Assembly: GCA_964036155.1 (NCBI GenBank)
Contig: OZ038422.1
Coordinates: 69,463,201-69,527,200 of the forward strand
Origin: Diploscapter coronatus
Lineage: Eukaryota; Nematoda; Chromadorea; Rhabditida; Rhabditidae
Direction of reading: 5' to 3'
DNA: 64,000 nt
Shown here: piece after piece, positions 26,401 through 38,375 of the stretch
Position numbering within the stretch: the first letter of the stretch is position 1
Layout of the letters: the number at the start of each line of letters is the position of its first letter
Notes under the pieces: generated by a model
The model's database searches: none
What the model saw: the letters and a program-made list of their open reading frames with translations, nothing else
What the model was told of the DNA's origin: nothing
Translations under genes and position numbers: made by a program

Positions 26401-29400
26401 CCATGAACTTTCAGAAAACGCCAGTGAAGTGCGCAACAGAACTGATTAAAATCTGCGAGCAGATAGCAGCTTCGCGGAAGGAGATCTTCTCGATGAAAAT
26501 GAGGGAAAAGGCGATCGAAGTGATTGGACTCGTCAATTCGACTGAAACGACCGACGGCGATGCACAGTGCGAGCAGCTCTATGAAGAGGTTAGAAAAATG
26601 TATTTGAGTATATTCGCAATTGAACTAGAATATTATTAGCCAAAATTTTTGTGGAATTAAAGTTTACAGTCCGATGCCAATTTAGATACCGAAGTAGAAG
26701 TTTAACTTTAGAATATTTCTTGAAAGAATTGGTTTTTGTTTTTTTTCAAATGTAAATTCTCTGCGCATAGTCGTAACATTTGACAATAATTTCTCAATTT
26801 TCAGTGTGTGTCTTCCCTGCTCCGAATTGGCGAAGGCCCTCCTCAGCCAGAGTTGCAGCTGTCAGTGGGCGCTGCTCTCTTCCACTCTGCTCTCGGTCTG
26901 CATTCTCCTCTAAGAAGGGACCAATTCGAACAACTCGAAGCAGAAATTACTGTAAGTTCTTCTACTTTCGCTTCTATGCAACGATTTACTAGTAACTATA
27001 TATCTTGCAAAGTTCATGTATTGATGAACCATGCGGTCAGTCTGCTGATATACCTACAATTTATTATCACGAGAAAAACGACTCTCGTCAATAACTTTTC
27101 TACCGATAAACGTTTTTCGTGTGATCAAGTTTATGGAAAGCCACTGCAGAAATTCTAAATAAGCGCGAAGAAATCGGCAATCAACCCAATAATTTTATTG
27201 GTAATATCACTTTTTCAGCTCTCCACTCTTCCTTCCCCCTCCCAGCAATTCCTGTCTCTGCGTCTGCCCTCCCTGCTCGACCGTCTTCTGCTCTGCCAGT
27301 CCTCCTCGCATCTGCACCAGCGTCGAGCCGCGTTCTCCTGGCTGCTGGTCGTCCTGCAGAAGGTCTCCCTCTTCAGTCCGCAACTCTATCGGCCGAGGCT
27401 GCAACACATTCAGGAGGCTTTCTGCGATGGACTCACTGAATCCAATGGTATGTTTTCCTTTCGGAATCGTGAATCGGAAGAGACAAAATTTCTAACAAAT
27501 TAATAAAGAAAAACAAATGGGCTTTATTCATCGAATTCAGAGTTCGTGCAAGAGATTTCATCTAGAGGACTGGGAACAGTCTATGAAATGGCCGGGGAAG
27601 AGCTGAAGAAGGAATTGGTTGGAACTCTCCTCTCTGCTATTACAGGTTCATTTTCAATATTTTTAAATGTTGATTTTTTTTCTTTGAAAACTTCTAATTA
27701 TAATAGTAGAAATGATAAATTTGGGATATTCTGGATGCTCGATTACTTTATGAATGAAAATATAATAATAACACAATTTTTACAAACCGCAAATAGACAA
27801 ACACATTAAATTTCTATTGATTGACGAAATCTATTTATTCTATTGCAAAATCCATAGGTCAGGTCAATGTGATGTCTCAATGGCCTGTTCGTTTTGTGTT
27901 GCAATCACATAATTTTTATCAAGTAATCAGAATGACATTAGTTATTCAAATGAACAAGGTCATTTCAAGTCAAATTGGAATTTCCCATTAAGTAAACTAT
28001 CTGAGATAGCATAAGGAAAATAGATGAAATACCGATAATATCACAGGAGTTTTCAATTTCATCTTTTCCAAGTGAAAATTCAGAAGGAAGGCGTATGACT
28101 ACGAAGATAGAGAAGGATAGTGTCGTATTTGAGGAGAATGAACTCGGAAAGGCTCCTGATGGGTAGGAAATTATGGAACACTGCGTCTTGTTCCCTAACG
28201 AGCGATAAATTTATCCCATCTCTTTTTTCTATTTTATTTCTTCCATCTAGGAATAGTGAAAAATGAAGACGAAAAGAGTCTTCTTCTACCGTTAAGGGAA
28301 ATGACTGTGAAATTAACTTATTTTGATGAGGAATTGATCTCTTGCAGATCCTCCCTCAGCACCTACAAGGCCCTGTGCGACCTGGCGACAGACATGAATC
28401 AGCCCGATCTCATCTACAAGTTCATGCAGCTCGCCAAACACAATGCCACGTGGAACTCAAAGAAGGTTGCTTTTTCTTAACTTCTCTTCTTTATAATTGA
28501 TTTGCACTTCCCACAAAGGCTAAAATAGTGACAATCAAAGTTGAGAACATTAATGATACTAAAAAGGTTGCTCTTTGGATTTTATGATGAATTAGTGCAG
28601 GTGAAATTCGGAGTATCACTCCACTTGATTGTCTTCTTCAAGTTTAAAAAATCATGCATTATTCCAAACTTTGTTGCACTAATTCTCAGGGTAATTTTGT
28701 GATTTTTCCTGTCATTAAAAAATATCATATCAGGGCGCTGCATTTGGATTCGGCGCCTTGTTGGAACACGCTCGTGAAGAACTCGAGCCTTACTTCGGAC
28801 AGCTCGTCCCCAAGATTTTCAGGTTCGAAATCTCATTTCTTTTAAAAGTGGCAATCGATTTCAATGTTTTAGATATCGCTACGATCCAGATGTGAAGCTG
28901 CAGAACGCGTTCAAAGGAATCTACAACGCTTTGACGCAGAACAAGAAGAATGTGGTAGGAATTGCATTCGGTTTCTTGTTTGATATTTGAGACCTTTCAT
29001 TTTTTTAAACTGAATTTATTTCGGAATATTAAATGGGAGTTTAAATACCTCTGATTTTCTAATTTTCAACTATTGATTTAGATGGATGAATTTGCTGACG
29101 AAATAGCGAAGGAGCTTCTCTCGATGATCACGAACAAGGAGTGGAGAGTGCGGGAGTCTTGGTGAGCTTGCACTTCATAAATTCATCCATTCCAATATGA
29201 TTCCTTCCAGCTGTCTGGCTCTGAGCGACCTGTTGCGCGGCCACGACACTCCCTACATCCACTCGCGACTACCCGAGATATTCGATGTCGTGCTCAGACT
29301 CAAAGACGACGTCAAGGTTGGTCCGGAATTTGTAGTTAAAATAAGTAATATGAAGAAGAGTTCAGTTTAGGCAACATTTTTTTCTATTCGTAAATTTTTA

Positions 29401-32400
29401 ACGATAATGAATCTCGAAATTTCAAATAATTCGGGCAATAATTGAAATGATCGAAAAATATTATAATTATGCAGAAAATTCCCCCTCTCATATCTCAATT
29501 CCAGGAATCAGTCCGTCTGGCGGCAGAGCGAGCAGCGGAGTCGGTGCGTCGTCTGATCATTCGCCTTTCGACCAGCTCTAACGAAGCCAAGTCGCAGGCT
29601 TTCCTCTCCCAGATGCTTCCTGTCATCCTCAACTGCGCTACTCAATCACCCATCAAAGTCAACAAGGCATTCGGGTTAGTACACTCATCTTTTCTTTATT
29701 TTTAAACCATCAGTATGGATAATACTCGTTTGGTAATAATATAGGATAAAGCAAGAAGGTAATGGTAGAATTCTTTGTCAATGTGAGCTCATAAGAAGGC
29801 GTATTGAGAATTTTGTAATTTCTAAGAGATCATTTCATATGCGTCGGATTTAGAACGCTTCAAAATATCAATATATGGCACAGACCTAGTCTCGTATATT
29901 TCTTACGATTCTTGTACGTGTGTTTCACTGTCCTTTCAGTCTGATCTTGATAATCGAGTTGTGCAAATCGAGTGCCTCGCAACTCAAACCTCACGCAGCA
30001 GTGCTCATCCCGCAGCTGCTGGAGTCTATCAGCGACAACGAGTCCGCAGTGCTCAACTACCTGGCTGCCAGGAGCAACGAGGATCAGCTCGAGGCTCTCG
30101 ACGATGCCAGGGCCTCGTTGGCTCGCACCTCCCCCATGATGAGTGCTGTCAATGATCTGCTTCCACAGGTAGGCCATTTTTATTACTGGGGAATTATTTA
30201 CTGAAAAGCAACTTGTCTATAAAATTTATACTAGAAACGTTTGAAAATTCTATTCCAGTTTATGAAGAGAAGGAAACTAAGGTTTATTTCTATTTATAAT
30301 GATGATTAAAAATTTGGAACAATTGCGATCATGAATATAGCTTGATAGGCCGAATTATCGCGAGCCTATTTGAATGAAACTTGGCAAGAACTCATAATCA
30401 TAGTTCCAAATTTAAACCTCCATTATCTCGAATATAAACATTTTTACCAGAAAAAATAGGTAAAATTGAAATTCTTCTCCGATTGATTTCGAATGCAGTT
30501 TTTGCTTACATACACTTCAAATCGAAATCTCGATTTTGTCATAAACTAAATATTTTTTTACCTAATATCTATTCTTTCAGATCGACTCCTCTGTGCTGGT
30601 GGCAATGCAACCCCGTCTATCGGAGCTGCTACACTCGTCCGTTGGAGTGTCGACCCGCTCGGCCTCAGCGCAGTTCGTGACTATGCTGTGTCTGCGCGCC
30701 CCCCAACTGCTGCTCGACCATCGTGCCCAATGCGATCGTCTGTTTCACTCGATCGTGCCCTCCCTGCGCGATCGCAACCCCTCGGTCCGCAAGCAGATGG
30801 CCGGCACTGCATCTCACCTGGCCAAGTTCGTCTCTGCCAACGAAATCAGCAACCTCATGAAGACTCTCGCTAAAGATCTCGTCTCTGATAGAGGTAAGCT
30901 TTTATTTATTATTTCTATTTTTATTGTGAATGTGAAAATACATAATTCCAAGGGCTATTTAAAATTTTCTCACAGAAATTATCTCATTTCAAATGCGATT
31001 TTTCGGCGTAATTCATACTCATTTTCGCTATGCAATTTCTCCAATTCCAGAAGACATGAAGCAAGGAGCGCGTCACGTGCTGCGTAGTCTGTCGCACAAC
31101 TGCCCCGAGCTGCTGTCCAACTTCTCGACCCAGATCGTGCCCTACGTGTTCCTCGGCAAGTGCATGCAGGTCGAGAAGGGAGACGAGGTCGCCAAGAAGA
31201 AACAGGCTGAGTGGGAGGAATTGTGGACTGAAATCGTTCCCAGTAAGTCACGACTTTGATTGTAAGCACGAAGTTGGAATATTTTTTTTTTTATAAAAAA
31301 AAAGTATTCTGTCTAAATGCTTTCTATCTTTTCAATTTTGTAGTGAAGACATTTGAGGTTCCTAAAATTCTTCTTCAATACCTCTATTTCATCATCGATT
31401 AAAAAACAATATTTTGCAGGCACGAATGCAGCCGTGCGTTTGTATGGAAACGAGATCTTCGATTTGGGCCTGTCGACTCTGAAGGAGAGCGAGATTTGGA
31501 GTGTGCGGGTGCAGGCTGCAAAGATGCTCGAGGAGGCTGTCAGGCAACTCAAAGGGACTCTAGAAGCCAACAAAGCTGGTAGGCTAATTACCGGAAAAAT
31601 TAAAAGTGTAGATATTAGAATTACGATGATTGCAACATTGCACACTTTACTTTTCGAAACCACAAAATTGATAATTTCAGCTGAAGTAATCGGGCTGCTT
31701 CTGCCTCTGCTTTCTGGCAGAATTTGGGCTGGGAAGGAATCGATTCTCATCACAGTTCGTGCCATTCTCGAGGCAAATCCCAGCGAATTTAGGAAGCATT
31801 GGAACGAGGAAATCAGGAATCAGGTTGGATGATTTTGCATTGATTTTTTTCTTGTGAAAATAACACCGCTACTTCAAAATTTCTCATTGTAAATTCAGTC
31901 AAATGAAAAATTACGATATCTTACTGTTAGCCGTTTCTTATGCATCATGTATCATGTTTGAAAGGAGAATTTTACCAATTTCAAGTGCAGCAATCAAAAT
32001 TCTCACGTTTTAAAATAAATGTCCAAGTGCTCAGAGCAATAAGTTTTTCAAAACAACTTTTCTATTCATTGTGCCATTCGATAACTTGCCTCTTTATTTA
32101 TTTCATCTTGTGTTGAAATATCTTAACTTCACGTGATTTTAGGTGAAAACGATTCTGCAACGCGAGGCCTCGAAGAAGAACAAGCCGTACGTGACACAAG
32201 CCATTCAGACAGCCGCTGCAGGGGCCGCTGCACTCAGAGACAAGGAATGGGCTGGACTGGCGCACAACACGGCTGTCAACAATGTAGACAGGATCGTCAA
32301 AGGGTAGGGAAGAATACAAAGGAAAAATATGAATGGAGTGATTGCAGAGAGGCAGAATCGTCCGAGGAGGAAATGGAGGCACTCGAGCGGCAGACCATCA

Positions 32401-33347
32401 ACGACAAATTCCTTGAGGCAAATCTGCTCGCTCTCGTTCTTCTCCTTCAGACCTACCAGGGTATGTATCTCATTTGCATTTATTACTTTTGAAATGTGAG
32501 AAGATTTGTACTCAAAATTTCATGTCTTTAAAGTCTTGTTTTTAGGTTCTGACAGTGCGAATCTGCTGCAGACGATCCAGAAATACTTCGAGGATGAGAA
32601 GATCATTTGGAAGATGAAGTACTCGATGGTGCAGCTACTGAGGGACACTTGCGAAAAGTTAGACTTTTCAGAATAAATTTGAAAATTATTGAAATGATGA
32701 GGAAAAGAGATAAGTTTTCATAAGCGCCAATACACCATTTCGAACTATTATTCCTAGAAGCATTCTCGTAGAAATATTTCATCAACTGATTTTTTCAGCT
32801 GGGAATGCTCGAATATGGATGTGAAGAATTTGTCAAACACTCTCATTACACAGGCAGATCTGATGTTCCAGCAACAGAGGACCAGTGTTGCTCAGCAATA
32901 TATTCAGGTAAGCAAATGTTGAAATATTAGACTTATGCTGATTATCAGTAATTTCTAAAAATTGTATATTATTGATGTCGAAAGAGAAGGAAATAATATT
33001 TTCGTACCAGAAATTGAAATTGTTTTTTAATACATTTGCTTTACATGGGTGAATACTATTCAGTTATAACTTTGTGCATTCATTTTCTCCTAACTCGCAA
33101 GGGAGAACATAACGGAGAAGAAATTGAAGAAGAATAACAGCATTCTAATTTATGATTCTAAATAGTTCGCGTCATTCAGGCTAATCAGACTTGTGAAATT
33201 GCTAAATTTCAGATACTATTCGTATTTTCGTCTCGTCGTGATGCATTCTCGGTGGACTGGCCCTCGGTCGTGCAGCTCATCTCCTCCACAGAGTCCTTCC
33301 AGAAACAGGGCATCGACAAACGGGTCATTCCCATCTTCAATCAGTAG
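20484..33347 (+). CDS. Proteasome adaptor and scaffold ECM29 (ECPAS/KIAA0368 homologue)
   Basis: Thirty-eight exons join in frame to 1773 residues (human orthologue about 1845): 20484-20538, 20866-20987, 21524-21634, 21681-21805, 22002-22145, 22283-22409, 22570-22667, 22719-22760, 23108-23297, 23579-23740, 23784-23900, 23946-24071, 24391-24494, 24871-25048, 25152-25350, 25655-25863, 26120-26287, 26415-26588, 26805-26951, 27219-27447, 27541-27645, 28084-28162, 28348-28465, 28734-28822, 28873-28954, 29082-29161, 29211-29316, 29505-29674, 29940-30168, 30581-30893, 31051-31242, 31420-31578, 31681-31823, 32143-32303, 32348-32460, 32546-32657, 32799-32907, 33213-33347. The whole protein is HEAT-like helical repeats. 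Diagnostic stretches are [37 protein letters not shown] and [12 protein letters not shown]29 tethers the 26S proteasome and couples it to endosomes, motors and stress responses. The exon 5 acceptor at 22001 was chosen over 21969 because only it preserves phase. Confidence 0.94.
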
Positions 33348-33435
33348 ATAATCAACCAATCGATCACATTAAAATGTTATAAGGGTTTTTTTCTTTAATT
33401 TATTCAAATTCATGTAGGCTCAATTAGTCAAAATA

Positions 33436-33609
33436 CAGGGTGTTCCACGATAGTTTTACATTTACTTTTGGCCCTAAGTTTTTTCTAAAAGTTATTTTTG
33501 AAAATAACCAAGTGGATCTTATTTATATCGATAGGATATTTATGAAAAAATATATCTTACGAAAAACTTAAGGCCAAAATATGCTATAAAATTATTGTGG
33601 AACACCCTG
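33436..33609. mobile_element. Mariner-like MITE with TA target duplication
   Basis: A 174-bp palindromic element. The left end CAGGGTGTTCCACGATAG is inverted at the right end, and the arms stay similar for about 60 bases (both contain TTTTGGCC near their inner part). TA dinucleotides flank both ends (33434-33435 and 33610-33611), as for Tc1/mariner elements. No coding capacity. It lies just downstream of the ECM29 stop. Confidence 0.8.
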
Positions 33610-33611
33610 TA

Positions 33612-33811
33612 CAGTGGCAGATAAAAGCTTAGAATATGCGTGATTTCAAACAGTTCTATTCTTTTTCATTGGTTCATTTGGCTAAAGTTTTGGCAAAAAA
33701 TGAAAGCATCTAATGATAAGTTTGCTAAACTTTAACCGAATAGATTCACGATATGTGCATAACTTAGACTTCATTCAAATCACAATAGTTCCAACCCTTT
33801 GTCTGCCGCTG
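33612..33811. mobile_element. Second Tc1/mariner-like MITE abutting the first
   Basis: The left end CAGTGGCAGATAAAAG and right end CTTTGTCTGCCGCTG are inverted repeats of about 15 bases. The element starts right after the TA that closes the preceding MITE, and is followed by TA at 33812-33813. The inner arms are only weakly complementary. Non-coding. Confidence 0.6.
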
Positions 33812-34538
33812 TATAGTCTTCTACATCTATTTAGTCATAATATTGATCAATTGTGTTCTCCACTTTTATGTGATGCTTTGCAACGAATGCAATGAATTCG
33901 TTTCTCTCAAATATTATAATGTTATTATTGTGAAATTTTCGCATCTCATTGTCTTCATGATAAAACCCTAAATCAAGTCGCAAACTCTATATCTATTAGA
34001 TGAACAGAAAGCTTTTTTGTGAGTGGCCTTTCTGGATTAGATATTAGTTCGGGTTGGTTAGTAATTAGCCGACAAACAATACAGACAACAGAATGATTAA
34101 CAATGGATTTATTTCAAGACAGACAGACACCGCTCAATTGTAAGAAAATTTCAAAACAAGAAAAGGATGGAGAAAAGCTGACACGATAGAAAAAGCCCGA
34201 GAAAATAATAAAGTTGTCCAGAAAAATAGTGAAGAAAGAAAAGACGAAGAAGTGTGTTGCCTTTTGACACAGCAGTTTTATTCCATCCGTCTTCTTTCAT
34301 TTGTTCTACAATAATAGAAGGAAAATAAAAGGAGTAGGAGAAAAACTAGTGGAGAAAAAGAAGCATGGATCGATTGTGAACACAGGGAGCTTGCAAAGAT
34401 TGTGCAATATCTATCTCTTCATGGGAAGAAGTTGATAGCAGTTGAGGATATCTGTCACGGGGTGAGGGTCTTTTTCCCCCACTCTCCCTGCAATCCTGGA
34501 ATGAAAAAACATGGGTTCACGTTGAGGAACTGGTCGCC

Positions 34539-34847
34539 CTGAAATTAACACTACAGAGTGTGGTACAAGTTCTGTTGCGTATTTTTATGTCCTAAAATTG
34601 TTACATACATTATAAACAACAGTACCCGGCCACATATGAAACTTTATTTAGTGGCGGACAAAAGTTTGATCATATCCATTTTTTCGATAGTTCGCCTATT
34701 TTTAGTCATACAAAAATAAGGGTGTTCGAAAACTTTTGTCCACAACTGTATATCGCGCATTGTGGCAAAGATTAGGAAGCTATAACTTTTATATTCTTAT
34801 CCAAACTAAAGTTTGGTAGATAGACAAAAATACTCATTATCAATTAC
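34539..34847. repeat. Intronic repeat unit 1, homologous to 34917-35868
   Basis: The whole intron between the last two carbonic anhydrase exons (309 bp) aligns with the two ends of the neighbouring intron, including the splice-acceptor end (CTGAAATTAAC as read on +) and the block AAAGATTAGGAAGCTATAAC. Each unit contains an inverted-repeat element in the middle, short here and long in unit 2. Confidence 0.82.
34649..34748. mobile_element. Short Tc1/mariner-type inverted-repeat element
   Basis: About 100 bp. The left end AGTGGCGGACAAAAGTTTGA and the right end AAAACTTTTGTCCACAACTG are inverted. TA follows on the right. It occupies the same position in unit 1 as the 755-bp fold-back element does in unit 2, and the outer bases are related, so it may be a deleted relative. 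Confidence 0.65.
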
Positions 34848-34916
34848 TTTTATCATGTGTAGTTCTATCGGATATCTCTTGCCGTTAATGATGTGTTTGG
34901 ATCCTCGGTATGAGTC

Positions 34917-35868
34917 CTGAAATTAACATCTACAGAGTGTAGTACAAGCTGTCGCGTATTTTATGCCCCAAAATTGCTACATAAATACAAACAACGGTAT
35001 TCGGCCACAACTGAAACTTTATTTAGTGGTGAACAAAAGTTCGATCACCTCCATTTTTTCGATAGTTCGTCTACTATTAGTCAACCAAATGACGAAACAC
35101 GGTTAATGATGCTGAAATTATTCAATTAATGTGATATACCAAATTTTACAAGTGTCTGGCCTCAAATTCGCCTTTCGAAACCAAACCAGGCGGAACCTAC
35201 CAAATCGAAATCGCTGATTGCAATTATGCAAAATTCCCTGCAACTGGTCACTTTTACCTAGGTAAAAGAATCAGAACTTTTGCAAAAAATATATTTCCGA
35301 CGAAAAAACAAAGAAGACCTTCGCCCGCTGCTGAATCGGCGGTGAACTGACTGACTAACGGCATAGCCACTACACTACTAATTCTACTCCATTACAGCCG
35401 AGTCGAATTCACCGCTTTTCTCTTTGCTCCTATGCTATGAATAGTGCGTAGACTAGAAGAGAAGGCAGCGAACGAAGATCTCTTCTTTATTTTTCTCGTG
35501 GGAAATATTTTTTGAAAAGTTCTGATTCTTTTACCTAGGTAAAAGTGACCAGTTGCAGGGAATTTTGCATAATTGTAATCAGCTATGTCGATTTGGTAGG
35601 TTCTGCTCGATTGGTTTCGAAAGGCGAATTTGAGGTCAGACACTTTTCTTGTAAAATTTGGTATATCACATTAATTGAATAATTTCAACATCATTAACCG
35701 TGTTTCAAGTCATTTGGTTGACTAATAATAGACGAACTATCGAAAAAATGGAGATGATCGAACTTTTGTTCACCACTGTATATCGCGCATTATGTCAAAG
35801 ATTAGGAAGCTATAACTTTTGTATTCTTATCCAAGTTGCATAAAGGTTGGTAGATAGACAAAGATGCT
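34917..35868. repeat. Intronic repeat unit 2, homologous to 34539-34847
   Basis: This is the acceptor-side portion of the next carbonic anhydrase intron. The outer parts (34917-35023 and 35779-35868) match unit 1 closely, and the difference is the large fold-back element at 35024-35778. The intron then continues with another MITE to 36036. Confidence 0.82.
35024..35778. mobile_element. Large fold-back element with arms of roughly 300 bp
   Basis: The two halves are inverted copies of each other. The left arm runs from AGTGGTGAACAAAAGTTCGA through TTTTACCTAGGTAAAAG (near 35260) to about 35330. The right arm returns from about 35420 to CGAACTTTTGTTCACCACTG. Only a short centre near 35340-35420 is less matched. 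Terminal bases resemble Tc1/mariner ends and TA follows on the right. No transposase reading frame. A transcript across it would form a very long double-stranded hairpin. Confidence 0.85.
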
Positions 35869-35997
35869 CAGCGTAAAAACTCTATCCGCACTGACAATAG
35901 TCGAAAAAAGTCGATCGAAACGAACAAATGCTTATGCGGATTGCCTATCGACACGGGTATAGATGTCGATCGTTGCGGATAGGGAGCTTTTACACTG
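35869..35997. mobile_element. MITE with CAGYGTAAAARCTC ends
   Basis: A 129-bp element. The left end CAGCGTAAAAACTCTATCCG is mirrored at the right end as GCGGATAGGGAGCTTTTACA plus CTG, giving imperfect inverted repeats of about 22 bases. No clear target duplication. It directly abuts repeat unit 2 inside the same intron. Confidence 0.65.
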
Positions 35998-37266
35998 GGT
36001 AGAGCTGGCGATCCCTATATACAAATAATAACTTACCTTTCCCCAATGAAAATGCATTTGTAACAACTTGTACTCTCCATTAAGCGGGCTGAAATGATAT
36101 TCATGTATTAATTGTTTCGGAAAAATAGTAATCTTAATTAGAGAGCGCAAGTCCATCCTCTTTGTGAAAACAAAGCTAGTGATTTTTCGTCACTTATTCA
36201 AAAAATCGAGAAAACTTCATGTTATTTTTTCTTTTCTCACTATTAGATATGCAGCTAGGGAACATTTTTGCCTCCGGAACATGTCCCTGAAGTACGACTT
36301 GACTCGACCAAAATGTTCAATGAAACTTAAAATCGCCTACGTGTTTCATGTTTTCCGCATTTCTCCTCAGCTCCTGTGCAGACTACTTAGGGTGTGCTAA
36401 GCTTATGCTACACTTGGGTTGTTATAAGTAGAACTGCACGAAATAGGTAAAGATTTATTTCTCAATACAGAATACAATAAAGGTAAAAGCGAAGTGAATA
36501 CTGTAAAACGATGTAGGGTAGAAGTAGTAGAAGTGGTAGAAGTAAGTTAACTATTAGGAACGCCACTTTATATATGACTCCGCCCTCTAACTATTCCATC
36601 CTGGCGTCTGCATCTTTTGACGAACTCTCACCTTTCCAGAAAAGGTTCGAGTCGTTGATACTGCTCTCTCCAGAGTGTTATGAAATATTGCAAGCAACAA
36701 ACATTGCAATAAGGTAGTGATCAATAAGTCATTGATGACAGCTCCCATGATATGTATTTTTGGATGGAGAATATTTGTGTAAAAAGAAAAATATCAAATT
36801 CATCACTGACAACGATTTGAAAATAAAAAAAAAACTACAAGTCTATTTGACGCTTATTCCATGTCATTTTTCAGTCAAATTGCAAGTGAACGTGGCTTTT
36901 TATCATCCCAATGATAAGAAATCACAAATGATTCCAAAAACAAACGGAGCAAACCCGAAAAACGTCCTTACGAGTTCGTTCTTTCTTTGATATTTGCTTT
37001 CTTTAATGTGCTGTAAAGACGGAACGCGCTTTTCGCTTGACGAAAAATCGCAAAAAAGGAGTTTTTCGGATTGTCAACTTCAAAATTCGATATCTTGGGC
37101 TACACTAATTCATTTTTCATGCGGAGTTTTTTTTCCCAAGAATGGCAAAATTCCATATTTTCATAAGAATAAATAATTATAACTTTGTCTTCACATTGAC
37201 AAAATCACTTGCGTTCTCTAATCTTACAATGAGTATGTAACAATAAATCGCATTTAGAACACTTAC

Positions 37267-38312
37267 TTGCTATTTCTCTGGAAATCTGATAATATGGTGA
37301 GGCATTCGTCCCGAAGTTGTTGTGAACCTAAATCTATCGTTAAAATTTCGTACAAAAATCGTGAATATAAGGGTAAGCAGTTTCCTCTTTGCACTCTACC
37401 TTACGACAATTCTCTTTCCAGCAGAGAGAGAGGAATAGTCGTAAGATAGTGGCAAAAAGGAAGAATGTACATTTTCCAAATCGATCTAAAAATTTTATTT
37501 GCGGAATCAACGTATTGGAATGAGTATAGTAAGTAGTTATTGTATTTTAATTTTTCGGGTATAATTGTTCATATATAGTAGAGGTAACAGTATTACATTA
37601 AGACGAAATGAAATTTAGAAAATTCGAAATAAAAATTAAAATAGAAATTAACCGCTAGCAATTTTCAAGATCGAATTCGAAATAACCCAAAAATCTCGAA
37701 ATTTTGTTTCATCACTGATTACTATTGTTTCCGTACTTTGAGAGCAACTATTATATTATTTGAAATTTATGTGCCTATTTTAAAATATGTATCAGATACT
37801 GCATACTACTTAAAGTCTGCAGCACAGAATATAAACATTTTCGTCAAGCGAATTACATAATGTACAATTAGTCGTCATTCCATTCATTTTCTTATTTTTG
37901 GATTCTCTTATGCTGTTGTAGGCCAATTGATGAAAATAATCGCAAAAATTAAATGAAAATTGAGAAAAATAAAGGAATGAATGAAGTGACGAATAATCGT
38001 ACATTATGCAATCCTCCTGGCGCAAAGTTATACGCTCTGCGCTTTAGAATTCAATTAGTTTGCAGTCTTATGATAATGATTATAAATTTTACCTCCTGGA
38101 TTAGTATTCTTTCCACCGACCTAGAATTGTATTAATTAAAAGAATGATTTTAAAAATTTTAGTGTCAAAACCTGTACTTTCTGCCCATCAGAGGAGCCAG
38201 AAGAAGAGGGAACATGAACGGGATCTGTTTTTAATTGTCGTTTTTCTAGTACTCTACTTGTAGCTAGCGCTACAAGGCAAGTAGAAATTGCAATTAATGC
38301 CACAAATCGCAT
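37267..38312 (-). CDS. Candidate secreted-protein 5' exons (function unknown)
   Basis: Exon 38172-38312 starts with ATG one base after an AATTTCAG acceptor. It encodes a clear signal peptide (FVALIAISTCLVALA), then VLEKRQLKTD and a Ser-rich stretch, ending at a possible donor. A possible following exon is 37267-37327 (20 residues, beginning VHNNFGTNASPYY, donor GTAAGT). These could be the 5' end of the carbonic anhydrase remnant, since alpha-CAs are often secreted, or a separate small secreted or peptide-precursor gene (note the KR pair). The donor of the first exon (GTTTTG, or GTACAG nine bases earlier) is poor, so the model is tentative. Confidence 0.35.
37381..37463. ncRNA. miRNA-precursor-like hairpin
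   Basis: An 83-base stretch folds on itself with about 33 pairs, small bulges and a tiny loop at CAGC (about 37419-37423). The arms share the core CTTACGAC/GTCGTAAG, plus TTCCTCTTTGC pairing with GCAAAAAGGAA. The size and imperfect stem resemble an animal pre-miRNA. A small decayed palindromic transposon is the main alternative. Strand cannot be decided. Confidence 0.4.
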
Positions 38313-38375
38313 TCTGAAATTATGTTTATTTATGACTGATAGATTTTTTAATGAAATAATTATGTTTTGAAACAA

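Larger units (their letters stand above)
34411..36088 (-). pseudogene. Alpha-carbonic anhydrase, fragmentary
   Basis: Three - strand exons encode consecutive pieces of an alpha-carbonic anhydrase. Exon 36037-36088 gives PLNGEYKLLQMHFHWGK, with the first two zinc histidines in HFHWG. Exon 34848-34916 gives GSKHIINGKRYPIELHMIK, with the third zinc histidine in ELH. Exon 34411-34538 carries a C-terminal RPVPQRE motif where the family has RPxQPLN. The family core between the third histidine and the C-terminus (LLP...GSLTTPP, about 100 residues) is missing. The last two exons do not match in phase, and the N-terminal third is not found. The glutamate of GSEHT, which orients the catalytic threonine in active enzymes, is lysine here. 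The most likely reading is a broken gene, although unseen exons or an assembly gap could also explain it. Its introns hold inverted-repeat elements. Confidence 0.7.

Noticed and set aside
31353..31832. 159-codon open frame on +
   Set aside because: It reads through the ECM29 intron between exons 31420-31578 and 31681-31823; the splice sites and homology support the spliced version.
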